A stretch of DNA of 64,000 bases from Marinobacterium rhizophilum. Lineage in GTDB: Bacteria; Pseudomonadota; Gammaproteobacteria; Pseudomonadales; Balneatricaceae. The notes beneath the pieces were generated by a model that had not been told where the DNA came from, did no database searches, and saw only the letters and a list, made by a program, of their open reading frames with translations. Both the position numbers and the translations under genes were made by a program. Positions 45,931-56,116 of this stretch are shown piece after piece; the stretch's first letter is position 1; the number at the start of each line of letters is the position of its first letter. Where the stretch lies: contig NZ_CP073347.1 of the NCBI RefSeq assembly GCF_024397915.1, positions 1,488,001 through 1,552,000 of the forward strand, read 5' to 3'.

Positions 45931-46052
45931 AAGCGCGCTAGCCTAGTTTCAGTGTCCCGCCTCTGGCATATCGCCTGCCGCCAGGCGGGCGTGCACGCAA
46001 ACCATTGTCTGTGCCGCACCGATGTTCATTTTTACAGCATGAGAAACCAGCC

Positions 46053-46757
46053 ATGGCTACCGACAAGACGTCCGTAAACAGCCAGCTTGATGCGGCCTAC
46101 CAGCGAGTCTGGGGAGCCATTGTCTCCCACAGGCTGCTACCGGGAACCCGGCTCAAGGAAGACGACCTCTGCGATACTTTCGGCATCAGCCGGGGCAATG
46201 TGCGCAAGTTGCTGCAGCAACTGGCGCATCACCACCTGGTCACACTGATCCCCAACAGCGGCGCCTTCGTGGCAAGGCCCGGCCGGGAAGAGGCCCAGGA
46301 GGTCTTCAAGACCCGCCGCATGATGGAGCTTGAAATGGTGCGCGAGCTGGCGCGCAAGTGCACCGCCAGGGATCGCCAGATGCTGGAACAGCACCTGCAT
46401 CGCGAGCACGCAGCCCACGAAAGCGGTGACAAGAGCCTGCGTATCCGGCTGTCGGGGGAGTTTCACCTGCTGATTGGCACTCTGGCCGAGCGCCCGGTGC
46501 TGTATCAGTTTTTGCACGAGATCATATCCCGCGCCTCCCTTATCGTGGCGCTATACCAGCGCTCCCACTCGGCCAACGGACGCAGCGCCGGTGACCGCGC
46601 CTGCTGCGAACACCACGACCTGATTGAGGCCATCGCCGCGCACCGGGTCGAGCAAGCCGTCGAACTGATGGACGCGCACCTGCAGGAACTCGAAAACCAG
46701 CTCGACCTGGAGCCGCCACTGGAACGGCACGTCGACCTGAAAAAAGTATTCGCCTGA
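46053..46757 (+). CDS. GntR family regulator (FadR/FCD subfamily)
   Basis: This 234-residue regulator has an N-terminal winged helix (LKEDDLCDTFGISRGNVRKL) and an all-helical FCD ligand domain with metal-binding histidines (GEFHLLIGTL; CCEHHDLIEAI). It is divergent from the importer operon and upstream of two amidohydrolases; FCD proteins usually repress such genes until a small acid or amide binds. The TCGTTAACGA operators upstream fit its family. A later ATG (46053) is preferred over the longer frame from 46005. Confidence 0.9.
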   Translation: MATDKTSVNSQLDAAYQRVWGAIVSHRLLPGTRLKEDDLCDTFGISRGNVRKLLQQLAHHHLVTLIPNSGAFVARPGREEAQEVFKTRRMMELEMVRELARKCTARDRQMLEQHLHREHAAHESGDKSLRIRLSGEFHLLIGTLAERPVLYQFLHEIISRASLIVALYQRSHSANGRSAGDRACCEHHDLIEAIAAHRVEQAVELMDAHLQELENQLDLEPPLERHVDLKKVFA

Positions 46758-46870
46758 GCGCAGCGGCACCAGCCGCTCGCCGCCACCCGATAAATCCACC
46801 CTTGCCGGCTGCGCATGCGCACAGCCCGGGGCCGCCTTTGCCTTTTTTCGTGATGGGAGCCAGTACAACA

Positions 46871-48061
46871 ATGCATAACAACAGCCTGCTGATCCGAAAC
46901 GTACGCCCGTTGGGCAAAAACTCTGCCGACCTGCTGGTGCGCGACGGCACCATCGTCGCCCTGGGAACGGACCTGAACGCAGAAGGCGCCGCTATCCTTG
47001 AGGGCGCCGGCCAGCTGCTGCTACCGGGCCTGGTCGACGCCCACACCCATATCGACAAGACGTTCTGGGGGCAGCCCTGGCAGCGCCACCAGGCGGGCCC
47101 GCGCATTATCGACAAGATCGAGAACGAACGCCGTCTGCGCCGCGAGCTAAAGCTGTCGGCCGAAACCCAGTCCGCCAACCAGATACGCCAGGCCATCCGC
47201 ATGGGCACCACCCATATCCGTACCCATGTGGATGTGGACACCGAGATCGGCCTGTCCAGCATCGAGGCCGTGCTGGCCAGCAAGGAACACTTTCGCGAGT
47301 CCATGACGCTGCAGCTGGTGGCCTTTCCCCAGAGCGGCCTGATGATCCGGCCCGGCACACAGGCGCTGCTGGAGGCGGCCATCGACGCCGGTGCCGACCT
47401 TGTGGGCGGCATTGACCCCGGTGCCATCGACCGCGACCCCGCCGGCCAGCTGGACTGCATTTTCGACATCGCCGAGCGCAAACAGGTGGGCATCGACATC
47501 CACCTGCACGAGGCCGACCAGCTGGGCGCCACCTCCATCGAGCTGATCCTGGAGCGTACCCGGGCACTGGGCATGCAGGGCCAGGTCACCATCAGCCACG
47601 CCTTTTGCCTGGGCATGCTCCCCGAAGCCCAGCTGAGCGGCCTGATTGAAAGCCTGCAGGCGCTGGATATCACCATCATGACCCACGGCCCTGGCCATAT
47701 CGCCTTCCCGCCCATCAAGCGACTGTACGAGGCCGGCGTCAGGGTCTGCGCGGGCTCCGACGGCATCCGCGATGCATGGGGGCCCTACGGCAATGCCGAC
47801 ATGCTCGAGCGCGCCATGCTGATGGGCTTTCGCAGCAACTACCGCCACGATGACGAACTGGAAATGATTCTGGATATCTGCAGTTTTGGCGGCGCCCGCG
47901 TGATGGGCATGGCGGACTACGGCCTGGAACCGGGCTGCAGCGCCGACTTCGTGCTGGTGGATGCCGAAACGCCGACCCACGCCATTGTCAGCCGCCCGCC
48001 GCGCAGCCTGGTTTGCAAGGCCGGGCGCATTGTCGCCCGCAACGGCGAATGCCTGGTCTGA
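46871..48061 (+). CDS. Cytosine-deaminase-like metal-dependent amidohydrolase
   Basis: This 396-residue enzyme of the amidohydrolase superfamily is closest in pattern to cytosine deaminase and AtzC-type enzymes. Metal ligands are H58 and H60 (HTHID), a histidine in HLHEADQ, one in SHAFCLG, and Asp in SDGIRDAWGPYG. It probably hydrolyses an amino or amide group on a nitrogen-rich ring or related compound. An ATG at 46853 with overlapping GGGAG is an alternative start. It is followed 15 bp later by the second amidohydrolase. Confidence 0.85.
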   Translation: MHNNSLLIRNVRPLGKNSADLLVRDGTIVALGTDLNAEGAAILEGAGQLLLPGLVDAHTHIDKTFWGQPWQRHQAGPRIIDKIENERRLRRELKLSAETQSANQIRQAIRMGTTHIRTHVDVDTEIGLSSIEAVLASKEHFRESMTLQLVAFPQSGLMIRPGTQALLEAAIDAGADLVGGIDPGAIDRDPAGQLDCIFDIAERKQVGIDIHLHEADQLGATSIELILERTRALGMQGQVTISHAFCLGMLPEAQLSGLIESLQALDITIMTHGPGHIAFPPIKRLYEAGVRVCAGSDGIRDAWGPYGNADMLERAMLMGFRSNYRHDDELEMILDICSFGGARVMGMADYGLEPGCSADFVLVDAETPTHAIVSRPPRSLVCKAGRIVARNGECLV

Positions 48062-48076
48062 ACAGGGAGAACTGCC

Positions 48077-49555
48077 ATGAGTGTTACCCGCATTACCGGC
48101 CGCTACGTCATCGGCTTCGACGGCACTGGCCACCGCCTGCTGGAAAATGGCGAAGTCGTCTATCAGGATGACCGTATCATTTTTTGCGGTTTTGGCTATG
48201 GCGGCCAGGTTGACTGCGAAATCGATGCCGGCAACGCCGTCGTCGGCCCGGGCTTTATCGATCTCGATGCGCTGGCGGATCTTGATTCCACGGTTCTGGC
48301 ATTTGACAACGGCCCGGCCTGGCGCTGCGGCCGCGTCTGGGCCAGCAGCTATGTCCAGCGGGGCCCGCGGGAGGTTTACGATCGCAGCGACGAAGACTTC
48401 ATGAAACGCTACGCCTATGCCCAGTTGCTGCACAACGGCATCACCACGGCGCTGCCCATCACATCCCTGCTGTACCGCGAATGGGCCGAAACCTATGATG
48501 AGTTTGCCCGCGCCGCCGACATCGCCGCCGAGATGGGGCTGCGCGTCTATCTGGGGCCGGCCTACCGCACCGGCCTGTCCATGATTCACCCGGACGGGCG
48601 TTTTGACATGCACTGGAACGAAGCCCGCGGCCTGCAGGGGCTCGACGATGCCGTCCGCTTTGCCCAGGACTACGACCAGAGTCACGCAGGCCTGGTGCGC
48701 GCGATGCTGGCCCCCGACCGCATCGAAGGCTGCACCCGGGAACTGCTTGAGCGTACCCGCGCCGCCAGTGACGCCCTGCAATGCCCGGTACGGCTGCACT
48801 GCTGCCAGTCTCAGCTGGAGGTAGACACCATGCAACAGCGCTTTGGCACCTCGTCCCTGGCGCTGCTGCAGGACATCGGTTTTCTCGGCCCCCGTACCCT
48901 GCTGCCCCACGGACTCTTTCTGGGCGGCGCCGATGCGACACCGGCGCGCATCGGGCAGGAACTGGACAGCCTGCGGGATACCGGCAGTACCCTGGTGCAC
49001 TGCCCCATTGTCTTCGGGCGCAGCGGCAAGGCGCTTAACAGCTTCAGTCGCCTGCGCCAGCGCGGCATCAATATCGGCCTTGGCACCGATACCTTTCCGG
49101 CAGACCTGATTCGCAACATGCACGCCGGCGTGATGCTCAACCGGGTCATGGAGGATGATGCCCAGGCGGTGAGCGCTGCCGACTTCTATAACGCCGCCAC
49201 CCTGGACGGTGCCCGCGCTCTGGGGCGCGAGGATCTGGGGCGCCTGGCTGCCGGCGCCATGGCCGACATTACCGTATTCGACCTCTCAGGCTTTCACCTT
49301 GGCCAGCGCGTCGATCCCATCCAGACCATGGTCATGAACGGTACGGGCAGCGACTTCAAAACCGTGATCGTCAACGGCCGCATCCGCGTACAAGACTACC
49401 GTATCGAGGGCGTCCCCTACGCCGACTGGCACCAGCGTGCCCAGGAGCAGTACGACCGCCTGCGCGCCAGCTACCCCGAACGCACGCACCTGCACCCGCC
49501 GCTCGAGCAGATATTCACACCGAGCTTTGCACCCCTGCTGGCGGATGAAGCCTGA
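48077..49555 (+). CDS. Amidohydrolase, chlorohydrolase-like, lacking the N-terminal HxH motif
   Basis: This 492-residue enzyme of the TrzN/AtzB/SsnA-like amidohydrolase branch has HCCQSQLE, LLPHGLFLGG and LGTDTFPADLIRNM in order, matching three of the usual metal-site segments. The N-terminal HxH is replaced by GPGFIDLDALADLDST, so metal binding must differ. GGGAGAACTGCC precedes the ATG. Together with the previous enzyme it suggests a two-step hydrolytic pathway. Confidence 0.8.
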   Translation: MSVTRITGRYVIGFDGTGHRLLENGEVVYQDDRIIFCGFGYGGQVDCEIDAGNAVVGPGFIDLDALADLDSTVLAFDNGPAWRCGRVWASSYVQRGPREVYDRSDEDFMKRYAYAQLLHNGITTALPITSLLYREWAETYDEFARAADIAAEMGLRVYLGPAYRTGLSMIHPDGRFDMHWNEARGLQGLDDAVRFAQDYDQSHAGLVRAMLAPDRIEGCTRELLERTRAASDALQCPVRLHCCQSQLEVDTMQQRFGTSSLALLQDIGFLGPRTLLPHGLFLGGADATPARIGQELDSLRDTGSTLVHCPIVFGRSGKALNSFSRLRQRGINIGLGTDTFPADLIRNMHAGVMLNRVMEDDAQAVSAADFYNAATLDGARALGREDLGRLAAGAMADITVFDLSGFHLGQRVDPIQTMVMNGTGSDFKTVIVNGRIRVQDYRIEGVPYADWHQRAQEQYDRLRASYPERTHLHPPLEQIFTPSFAPLLADEA

Positions 49556-49590
49556 ATTGCCACGCAATAGCGCCGGCCGGTCGCCGGCGC

Positions 49591-51348
49591 TCAGCTGTCG
49601 CTTTGTGCCAGGACCGCCCCTGCGCCTGGCCCGCCAGACCCCAGGCACTCGACCGTTGCCGGCGCCAGCGATTGAAAGATCTCACACGTCTGGGGGTCGC
49701 AAAGCTGTGCCGTCATTAAAGCGGGCAGCAGAACCTCAAACTCGCCAGACCGGACACGCAGGTATATATCCCCGGATGCTGCGTCCTTAAAATGCACCAG
49801 CGGGATCTCGGCAAGGCATTTCCTTAAGAAACCCAGGTTATTCGTGACGGACAGGGTTCCGTCGTGCGGATAAACCTCCGCCGGTGATTTCGCGCCTGTA
49901 TTGATTTTCTGGTAACGCTCGATATCGACAAAAGCCCGGGGATCGAGAATGGTCATTTCCTGCTGATCACCGAAGGCGATCGTCTTCGGATAGGTTCCCT
50001 TGGGCACACTGTTGTCCAGGAACTCGTATTTGAACATTGGCCTGCTGTACATCAGCCATTTGAAGAACAGTTTCGGCATGCCGGTATAGGCTTCAACGCT
50101 GTGACCGAGAAAGTCTTCCACGGCCTTGTAACGACCGACTTTCAGCCCTCGCTCCCAACCCCGGACGACCGTTTCATGCGGCGGGGTTATCACGAAGAAC
50201 ATCAGCATGGTGTCGACATAGCTGGCATAGGTGCTGTGCAATATGCGCGATATGCTTTCGGTTGAAAAGCTGTCGAATCGAAAACGGTCAACCAGCAAAT
50301 GGGGAATCGACGAATCCCGTTTCGCCTTGTCGCGGATATAGTAGTCCAGCTTGCGGTCGATGATCGCCACCTCCTTGCTGGTCAACCGCCCGGCATACTT
50401 GTACGCCTCCCCCAGGGAGTCGTAGTCCAGCAAAAACCGCCGCCAGATATCGGGGCTGATCGTGGCATAGCCGCCCGCTTGAATGCCGTGATCGCCGATT
50501 ATTTTCTGCAGCATGGGCCGCAGCGAGCTTTTCCCGGCCGCGGATGCCCCCTTCAGGCTGATCAGTACCGGTGTTTTCGACGGCGCGACGGGCCTGAGCC
50601 CCAGCTGCTCAACCCCGCGCCGCACCAGGGGCGCTATATGCTGGCCAATGACCTGGCTGCCATAGCTGTTGCACACATGGTTGGTGACCAGCCGTGCAAG
50701 GTATGCCATATCGGACCCGACAAATCCGCTCGAACCGGCGATCGAGCCCAGAATGCGATAGAGACTTCTATAAACCGCCCTGGCAAGGGGATCGCGCTCG
50801 ACGAGCCCGCTCTCCTTGAACCCGGCGATAACACGGTACTGTTTTTCCTGAATAGACTCCTGAACCGGCACCGCGGGCCGGGGCTTGGGCTTTAGAAGAA
50901 ACGACAGCAAGGCACAGCGCTTTTTCACCTCGCGGGCCCTGGCTGGCGCAAACAGCGACGTTGCCAGTTCGTGACGTACCCGGGCCTCGACCTGCTGGCG
51001 TAACTCGGCATGCGCCTGGGTAATCGATGCCAGCTTAGGCTGGATATATTCGGCCAGAATCCTGTCGGCAATCTCGCGAAAATATACGCCAAGGCCGACT
51101 TCGTCCTCCCCCTCCAGCGCCACGATATCAGCGGTCACCCTCACCAGCAGTTCGTGCAGCACCAGGCGCTCGGGCCTGAAGGCGACCAGCTCATCCTGTG
51201 CCAGCCCAACCTGCTCTGCAATTTCCGCCACGTCGGCCAGCCGGGTGAAGACGTTTTCCGGTCGGTGGAGGGTTTCCAGCGCGCGATATTCAGCCGGAAG
51301 CTCTGCTTCAAGGCCCGGGTTCCACGCTGAGTATTCGGTGCTTTTCAT
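49591..51348 (-). CDS. Large P-loop protein with zeta-toxin-like kinase segment, function unknown
   Basis: This 585-residue protein is taken from the ATG at 51348. Residues 1-250 are helical and of unknown type. At 267-275 there is a Walker A motif GASAAGKSS (K273), followed by TISPDIWRRFLLDYDSLGEA and a helix ending in LDYYIRD, an order resembling zeta-toxin/PezT-like kinases. HLLVDRFRFDSFS and a C-terminal ~200-residue region follow. It could phosphorylate a small molecule or nucleotide sugar. It has no antitoxin-like neighbour. It converges with the second amidohydrolase, 35 bp apart. The family is not recognised. Confidence 0.65.
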   Translation of the reverse strand: MKSTEYSAWNPGLEAELPAEYRALETLHRPENVFTRLADVAEIAEQVGLAQDELVAFRPERLVLHELLVRVTADIVALEGEDEVGLGVYFREIADRILAEYIQPKLASITQAHAELRQQVEARVRHELATSLFAPARAREVKKRCALLSFLLKPKPRPAVPVQESIQEKQYRVIAGFKESGLVERDPLARAVYRSLYRILGSIAGSSGFVGSDMAYLARLVTNHVCNSYGSQVIGQHIAPLVRRGVEQLGLRPVAPSKTPVLISLKGASAAGKSSLRPMLQKIIGDHGIQAGGYATISPDIWRRFLLDYDSLGEAYKYAGRLTSKEVAIIDRKLDYYIRDKAKRDSSIPHLLVDRFRFDSFSTESISRILHSTYASYVDTMLMFFVITPPHETVVRGWERGLKVGRYKAVEDFLGHSVEAYTGMPKLFFKWLMYSRPMFKYEFLDNSVPKGTYPKTIAFGDQQEMTILDPRAFVDIERYQKINTGAKSPAEVYPHDGTLSVTNNLGFLRKCLAEIPLVHFKDAASGDIYLRVRSGEFEVLLPALMTAQLCDPQTCEIFQSLAPATVECLGSGGPGAGAVLAQSDS

Positions 51349-51478
51349 CGATAAAGCCTGGCTCAACAAAGTCGAATCACTTTTACCACAGCTCAGCGTC
51401 CGGCAACAGGAGACGGCTGTGCCCGGCACTCAAGCCAGGTTGATCGCCCCCTGGCAGCACCCGCCTGCAAGCGCGGCT

Positions 51479-51784
51479 TTAGCTCCGCGGTGGAAAGAAT
51501 CCCGCCACGTCTGCCCGTATAACCTGCTGCCGTTCAATCAGGGCATTGATCTGCTCGCGGTCCCGCAGGTAGTGCGGCGTTTCCTTGTGAGCCTGCAGCG
51601 CCTGTGGGCTCTCGTACACTTCGTACAGGTAGACGCGATCGTCCTGTTCCCGGTCCAGCAGCACATCGAAGGTATGGCAACCGAGTTCCTGCTCGACCGA
51701 CGTCCGAGCATTGGCCCGAATCAGCTCCAGGTAACGATCCCTGGCCCCGGGCTTAAGTTCGACACTGATAAAGATGCAATACAT
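51479..51784 (-). CDS. ABM-domain (antibiotic biosynthesis monooxygenase-like) protein
   Basis: This 101-residue dimeric ferredoxin-like protein has the ABM pattern (VELKPGARDRYLELIRANA...EQELGCHTFDVLLDRE) like LsrG/YgiN. Such proteins are cofactor-free oxygenases or isomerases. GGAG lies seven bases before the ATG at 51784. It is divergent from the VOC gene, so the two may be coregulated. Confidence 0.85.
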   Translation of the reverse strand: MYCIFISVELKPGARDRYLELIRANARTSVEQELGCHTFDVLLDREQDDRVYLYEVYESPQALQAHKETPHYLRDREQINALIERQQVIRADVAGFFPPRS

Positions 51785-51807
51785 GGGGTAGCTCCGATTG
51801 TAAATGC

Positions 51808-51835
51808 GCGCAATATTAATTATTTTATGTATACA
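51808..51835 (+). promoter_or_regulatory. Candidate promoter and palindrome in the ABM/VOC divergent region
   Basis: TTGTAA (51808-51813) and TATACA (51830-51835) are spaced 16 bp and face the VOC gene. The -10 overlaps the palindrome TGTATACA (51828-51835). The region is strikingly AT-rich compared with its flanks. Confidence 0.4.
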
Positions 51836-51910
51836 ATTTAATGTGACTTTAATTACAAACAAAGATCAAAACAAGCCCGGTTCCCGTTTTGACCGCATCG
51901 GAGACACAGC

Positions 51911-52333
51911 ATGAGCCCCCGCCCAAACGCCCTTAACGGCATGCGCCATATTGCTTTTACAGTGGAAAACCTGGAAGAGGTGGAACGCTTTTATGTTGAA
52001 CTGCTGGGCATGCAGGTACTGCACCGCCCGCACCAGAACCTGGTGTATCTGACGCTCGGCAACGACAACCTGTCCCTCAGCCGGGGCAGCGCGACCGACA
52101 GTGCCCGTGGCCCGCAGCGGCTGGACCATTTCGGCTTTATCTGTGATGAACCCGGCGATGTGGATGCCTGGGCGGATTACCTGGCACGCCAGGGCGTGGA
52201 GATTCTCGCCCGCCCCCACGATCACACCAATGACCCCGGGGTACGCAGCTTTTATTGCCTGGACCCGGCCGGCAATACCGTGCAGCCGATTTACCACCCC
52301 GCCGTCTCCGGCCAGCGGCTGGTACAGCCCTGA
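51911..52333 (+). CDS. VOC (glyoxalase/bleomycin resistance) family protein
   Basis: This 140-residue single-subunit VOC protein has two beta-alpha-beta modules: MRHIAFTVENLEEVERFYVELLG and DHFGFICDEPGDVDAWADYL, ending FYCLDPAGNTVQPIYH. Candidate metal ligands H and E are visible. Members are lyases, isomerases, dioxygenases or binding proteins; the substrate is unknown. Confidence 0.85.
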   Translation: MSPRPNALNGMRHIAFTVENLEEVERFYVELLGMQVLHRPHQNLVYLTLGNDNLSLSRGSATDSARGPQRLDHFGFICDEPGDVDAWADYLARQGVEILARPHDHTNDPGVRSFYCLDPAGNTVQPIYHPAVSGQRLVQP

Positions 52334-52374
52334 GGGCGCTTGCCGGCAAAAATAAACCCAGGGTCCAGAAACGA

Positions 52375-52429
52375 CATTGCCGCCCCGCCGTCATCCAGTT
52401 ATGTACTGGATGATGGCGGGGCGGCAATG
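52375..52429. repeat. Long inverted repeat (24-bp stem) between VOC and rhlE
   Basis: CATTGCCGCCCCGCC (52375-52389) begins a 24-nt arm ending at 52398. It pairs with 52406-52429 at every position, with one G-T pair, around the 7-nt loop TTATGTA. It lies between convergent genes. On the minus strand TCGTTTC follows the stem, so it could end the rhlE transcript, but the stem is far longer than a usual terminator. Confidence 0.85.
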
Positions 52430-52467
52430 GGATGGCGCCAGGGCGCCGGCACGGGAAGCCGTACTAT

Positions 52468-53826
<1,359 letters not shown>

Positions 53827-54061
53827 GAATGTCCGTAGTGTGGAATCGGTCGGCAGGCCCTGACGTGTTGTTCATACGGCACCGGCCCAGGATACAGCTA
53901 AGCGGCGCAGCTTACCGCAAAGCCCCCCCGGGTGCGAGCACTATTCAACACCGTGGATGATGTGCCACGCATCGGGCTGCAAGCCTTGCAGCGCCTGAAA
54001 ATGGTCAGACTGCGCCCGTTAGACTAGGCTGATTGCAGTTACGTACGAGAGGAACCGGCAC

Positions 54062-54349
54062 ATGACCCGCAGATCTCAACGCGCCTTCTTTCGCAAAATC
54101 TATCTGGCCTGGCTGATAGATAATGGCCGACACAACCTGCGCACCCTGCAGGAGAAAACCGGCATGCCAAGACGCACCCTGCAGGACAGCCTCAAGGACC
54201 TCGAAGATATCGGCATCCGCTGCGTCTTTGAACAGAGCAATGGCGAGCGCAATAACTGCGGTCTCTACCGGGTCATGGACTGGGGCCCAATCAGACGAAG
54301 CTGGGTAAGAAGCAACTTGCCGCTCCTTAAAGAAGAACTTGAACAGTGA
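54062..54349 (+). CDS. Small winged-helix protein (HTH_43-like)
   Basis: A 95-residue protein predicted as a winged helix: RKIYLAWLIDNG is followed by LQEKTGMPRRTLQDSLKDLED (recognition region) and a beta wing (VFEQSNGERNNCGLY). The pattern fits the HTH_43 family (PF09904), found as stand-alone putative DNA-binding proteins. GAGAGGAACC precedes the ATG. Its target is unknown. Confidence 0.78.
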   Translation: MTRRSQRAFFRKIYLAWLIDNGRHNLRTLQEKTGMPRRTLQDSLKDLEDIGIRCVFEQSNGERNNCGLYRVMDWGPIRRSWVRSNLPLLKEELEQ

Positions 54350-54921
54350 ATTTTGCGGGAGGGAAGGCAGAGGGACTCGGGCCTTTCACAGACTGCAGCG
54401 CCCACACAGGCAACACCTTTCCCCTTCTTGATCAACCTGCATAGGGTCTCCTCCGGTATTGCAGGGCTTGGGCAATAGGCCCGGACCGGGCTGCGGGCAT
54501 CGAGCATTCAAGACGAAAATGCCCACGCATTTGATAAACCACAGCCAACCGGGAATTCGGATCATCAGTACGACACGACCTGGTACGGCCCATCCTTCAG
54601 GAACTTCGTGACCGCATGGCACATGCAGCTTGCCGGGTGAACTGACCGGACAACAGCCGCTTTTACAGTACTGTCAGCCTCCAGGCTTTGCGCCAGACGG
54701 TTGAGACCAACAGCCAGCTGCCAAGCGCATACTTGCGACCCAAAGAGTTTGCATCCTCGAGCAGGCACACCCAGCAAGCCTGCCTGAGAAATGCAGCAAG
54801 CGAGCGGCTGCGGGCAAGCCGACCAGGCCGGGTATCGTCCGAAGCGCGGTGCTTTTTTGTTGCACAATCGCAAAAAAAGAAGCGACAATGACCTCATTTT
54901 TCTGATTTTGGATATAGTTTC
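54350..54921. other. Intergenic region without recognisable gene
   Basis: This 572-bp gap contains no convincing frame. Its last ~70 bp are AT-rich with a dyad TTGTTGC...GCGACAA (54857-54887), likely the promoter and autoregulatory site of the following LysR gene. Confidence 0.5.
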
Positions 54922-55830
54922 ATGGATATAGAAGGCATACGCCTCTTTGTACTGGCTGCTGACTTGCTTAATATCAGTGCAGCGGGACGTCAGCTCGGAC
55001 TCGCACCCGCGGTAGCCAGTGCGCGCCTGTCCAAACTGGAAAACCAGGTGGGTGCCGACCTGCTGCACCGCTCCACCCGCAAGGTTTCGCTGTCCATGGA
55101 GGGCGCCGAATTCCTCCCCTTCGCCAGGGAGATTCTGTCGCAGGAAGGCGCAGCGCGGGCGGCGCTGGGCAATGGCAGAAGCGAAGTCTCGGGAACCTTG
55201 CGGTTTGCGGCATCCAGCACCTTCGCCCAGCTTTTCATTGCCCCCATACTGCCGGAGTTTCTCGAACGCCACCCCGGCGTAAACCTGGAACTGAAACTGT
55301 CCGATACGCAGATGAACCTGATCGAGGGTGGATTCGACCTGGCCTTGCGCAACTATGCGATTGAAGACAGCAGCCTCAGAGCGAGAAAGCTGGCGGACGA
55401 CAAACGCATTCTTTGCGCATCTCCCGAGTATTTGGCACGCCACGGCATGCCCCGGACACCCGATGACCTGGTCAAGCATCAACTGCTGACTTTCATGAAT
55501 GGCTCGGCGAAAAAACTGTCGTCCCGCACCGGCGGCCCGGCGGCCACTTTCCCGCCTGCGGGCGCAAAAAACCGGGTCAGTTGCGATGATGGTACCAGCA
55601 TGCGAATCGCAACCCGGGCAGGCGTTGGAATTTCCATGAATGCCTGCTGGAGCATTTACAAGGATATGCACGATGGCACTCTCGTGCGGGTCCTGCCTGA
55701 CTATGAAGTCGAAGACCGCTCTGCGATCTGGCTTGTCTACCCCAAATCCAATGTCCTGACGGCAAAGGTCCGGGTCTTTATCGATTTTCTTTTGGAGAAA
55801 ATTGGAGATCCGCCCGTCTGGGAAAGGTAA
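54922..55830 (+). CDS. LysR family transcriptional regulator
   Basis: A 302-residue LysR regulator with the N-terminal winged helix (ISAAGRQLGLAPAVASARLS) and effector domain (FIAPILPEFLERHPGVNLELKLSD). It belongs to the branch resembling DmlR/AaeR-like proteins. The downstream gene is the quinone-oxidoreductase-like gene on the same strand, 286 bp away. The effector is not predictable. Confidence 0.9.
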   Translation: MDIEGIRLFVLAADLLNISAAGRQLGLAPAVASARLSKLENQVGADLLHRSTRKVSLSMEGAEFLPFAREILSQEGAARAALGNGRSEVSGTLRFAASSTFAQLFIAPILPEFLERHPGVNLELKLSDTQMNLIEGGFDLALRNYAIEDSSLRARKLADDKRILCASPEYLARHGMPRTPDDLVKHQLLTFMNGSAKKLSSRTGGPAATFPPAGAKNRVSCDDGTSMRIATRAGVGISMNACWSIYKDMHDGTLVRVLPDYEVEDRSAIWLVYPKSNVLTAKVRVFIDFLLEKIGDPPVWER

Positions 55831-56116
55831 CGCCGGGCGTTTACCCCCGCTAAAGATTGTTCTCCTCCCCGCCTGCCCAACAGGTGCCGCAAACACAGCA
55901 TGCAGCTCTGGCATGGGTCACGCGCCCCGCGCCCCCCCAAAAATAACCGTTACCTCGCTCCTGGTGACCGTACGCAGGCCTGCCCACTTAGCCGCAGGCG
56001 TGCGGCGAACGCCTGATTATATTTAATATCAAGAAACTGATTACCTTTATAAGTCATTTATAGCTAACGAGATCGGTATATATTGGAGCAACTTAACACC
56101 CGCCAGGAGAACCCCA

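Noticed and set aside
47147..49123. Minus-strand open frame of 658 codons
   Set aside because: It is the shadow of the two plus-strand amidohydrolases. High-GC coding DNA produces such frames.
49591..51348. Zeta-type toxin-antitoxin system
   Set aside because: The P-loop protein is much larger than a zeta toxin and has no small antitoxin gene on either side.
54565..55914. Long minus-strand open frame of 449 codons
   Set aside because: It lies antisense over an intact LysR gene with clear motifs; its product shows no family pattern and no start signal.
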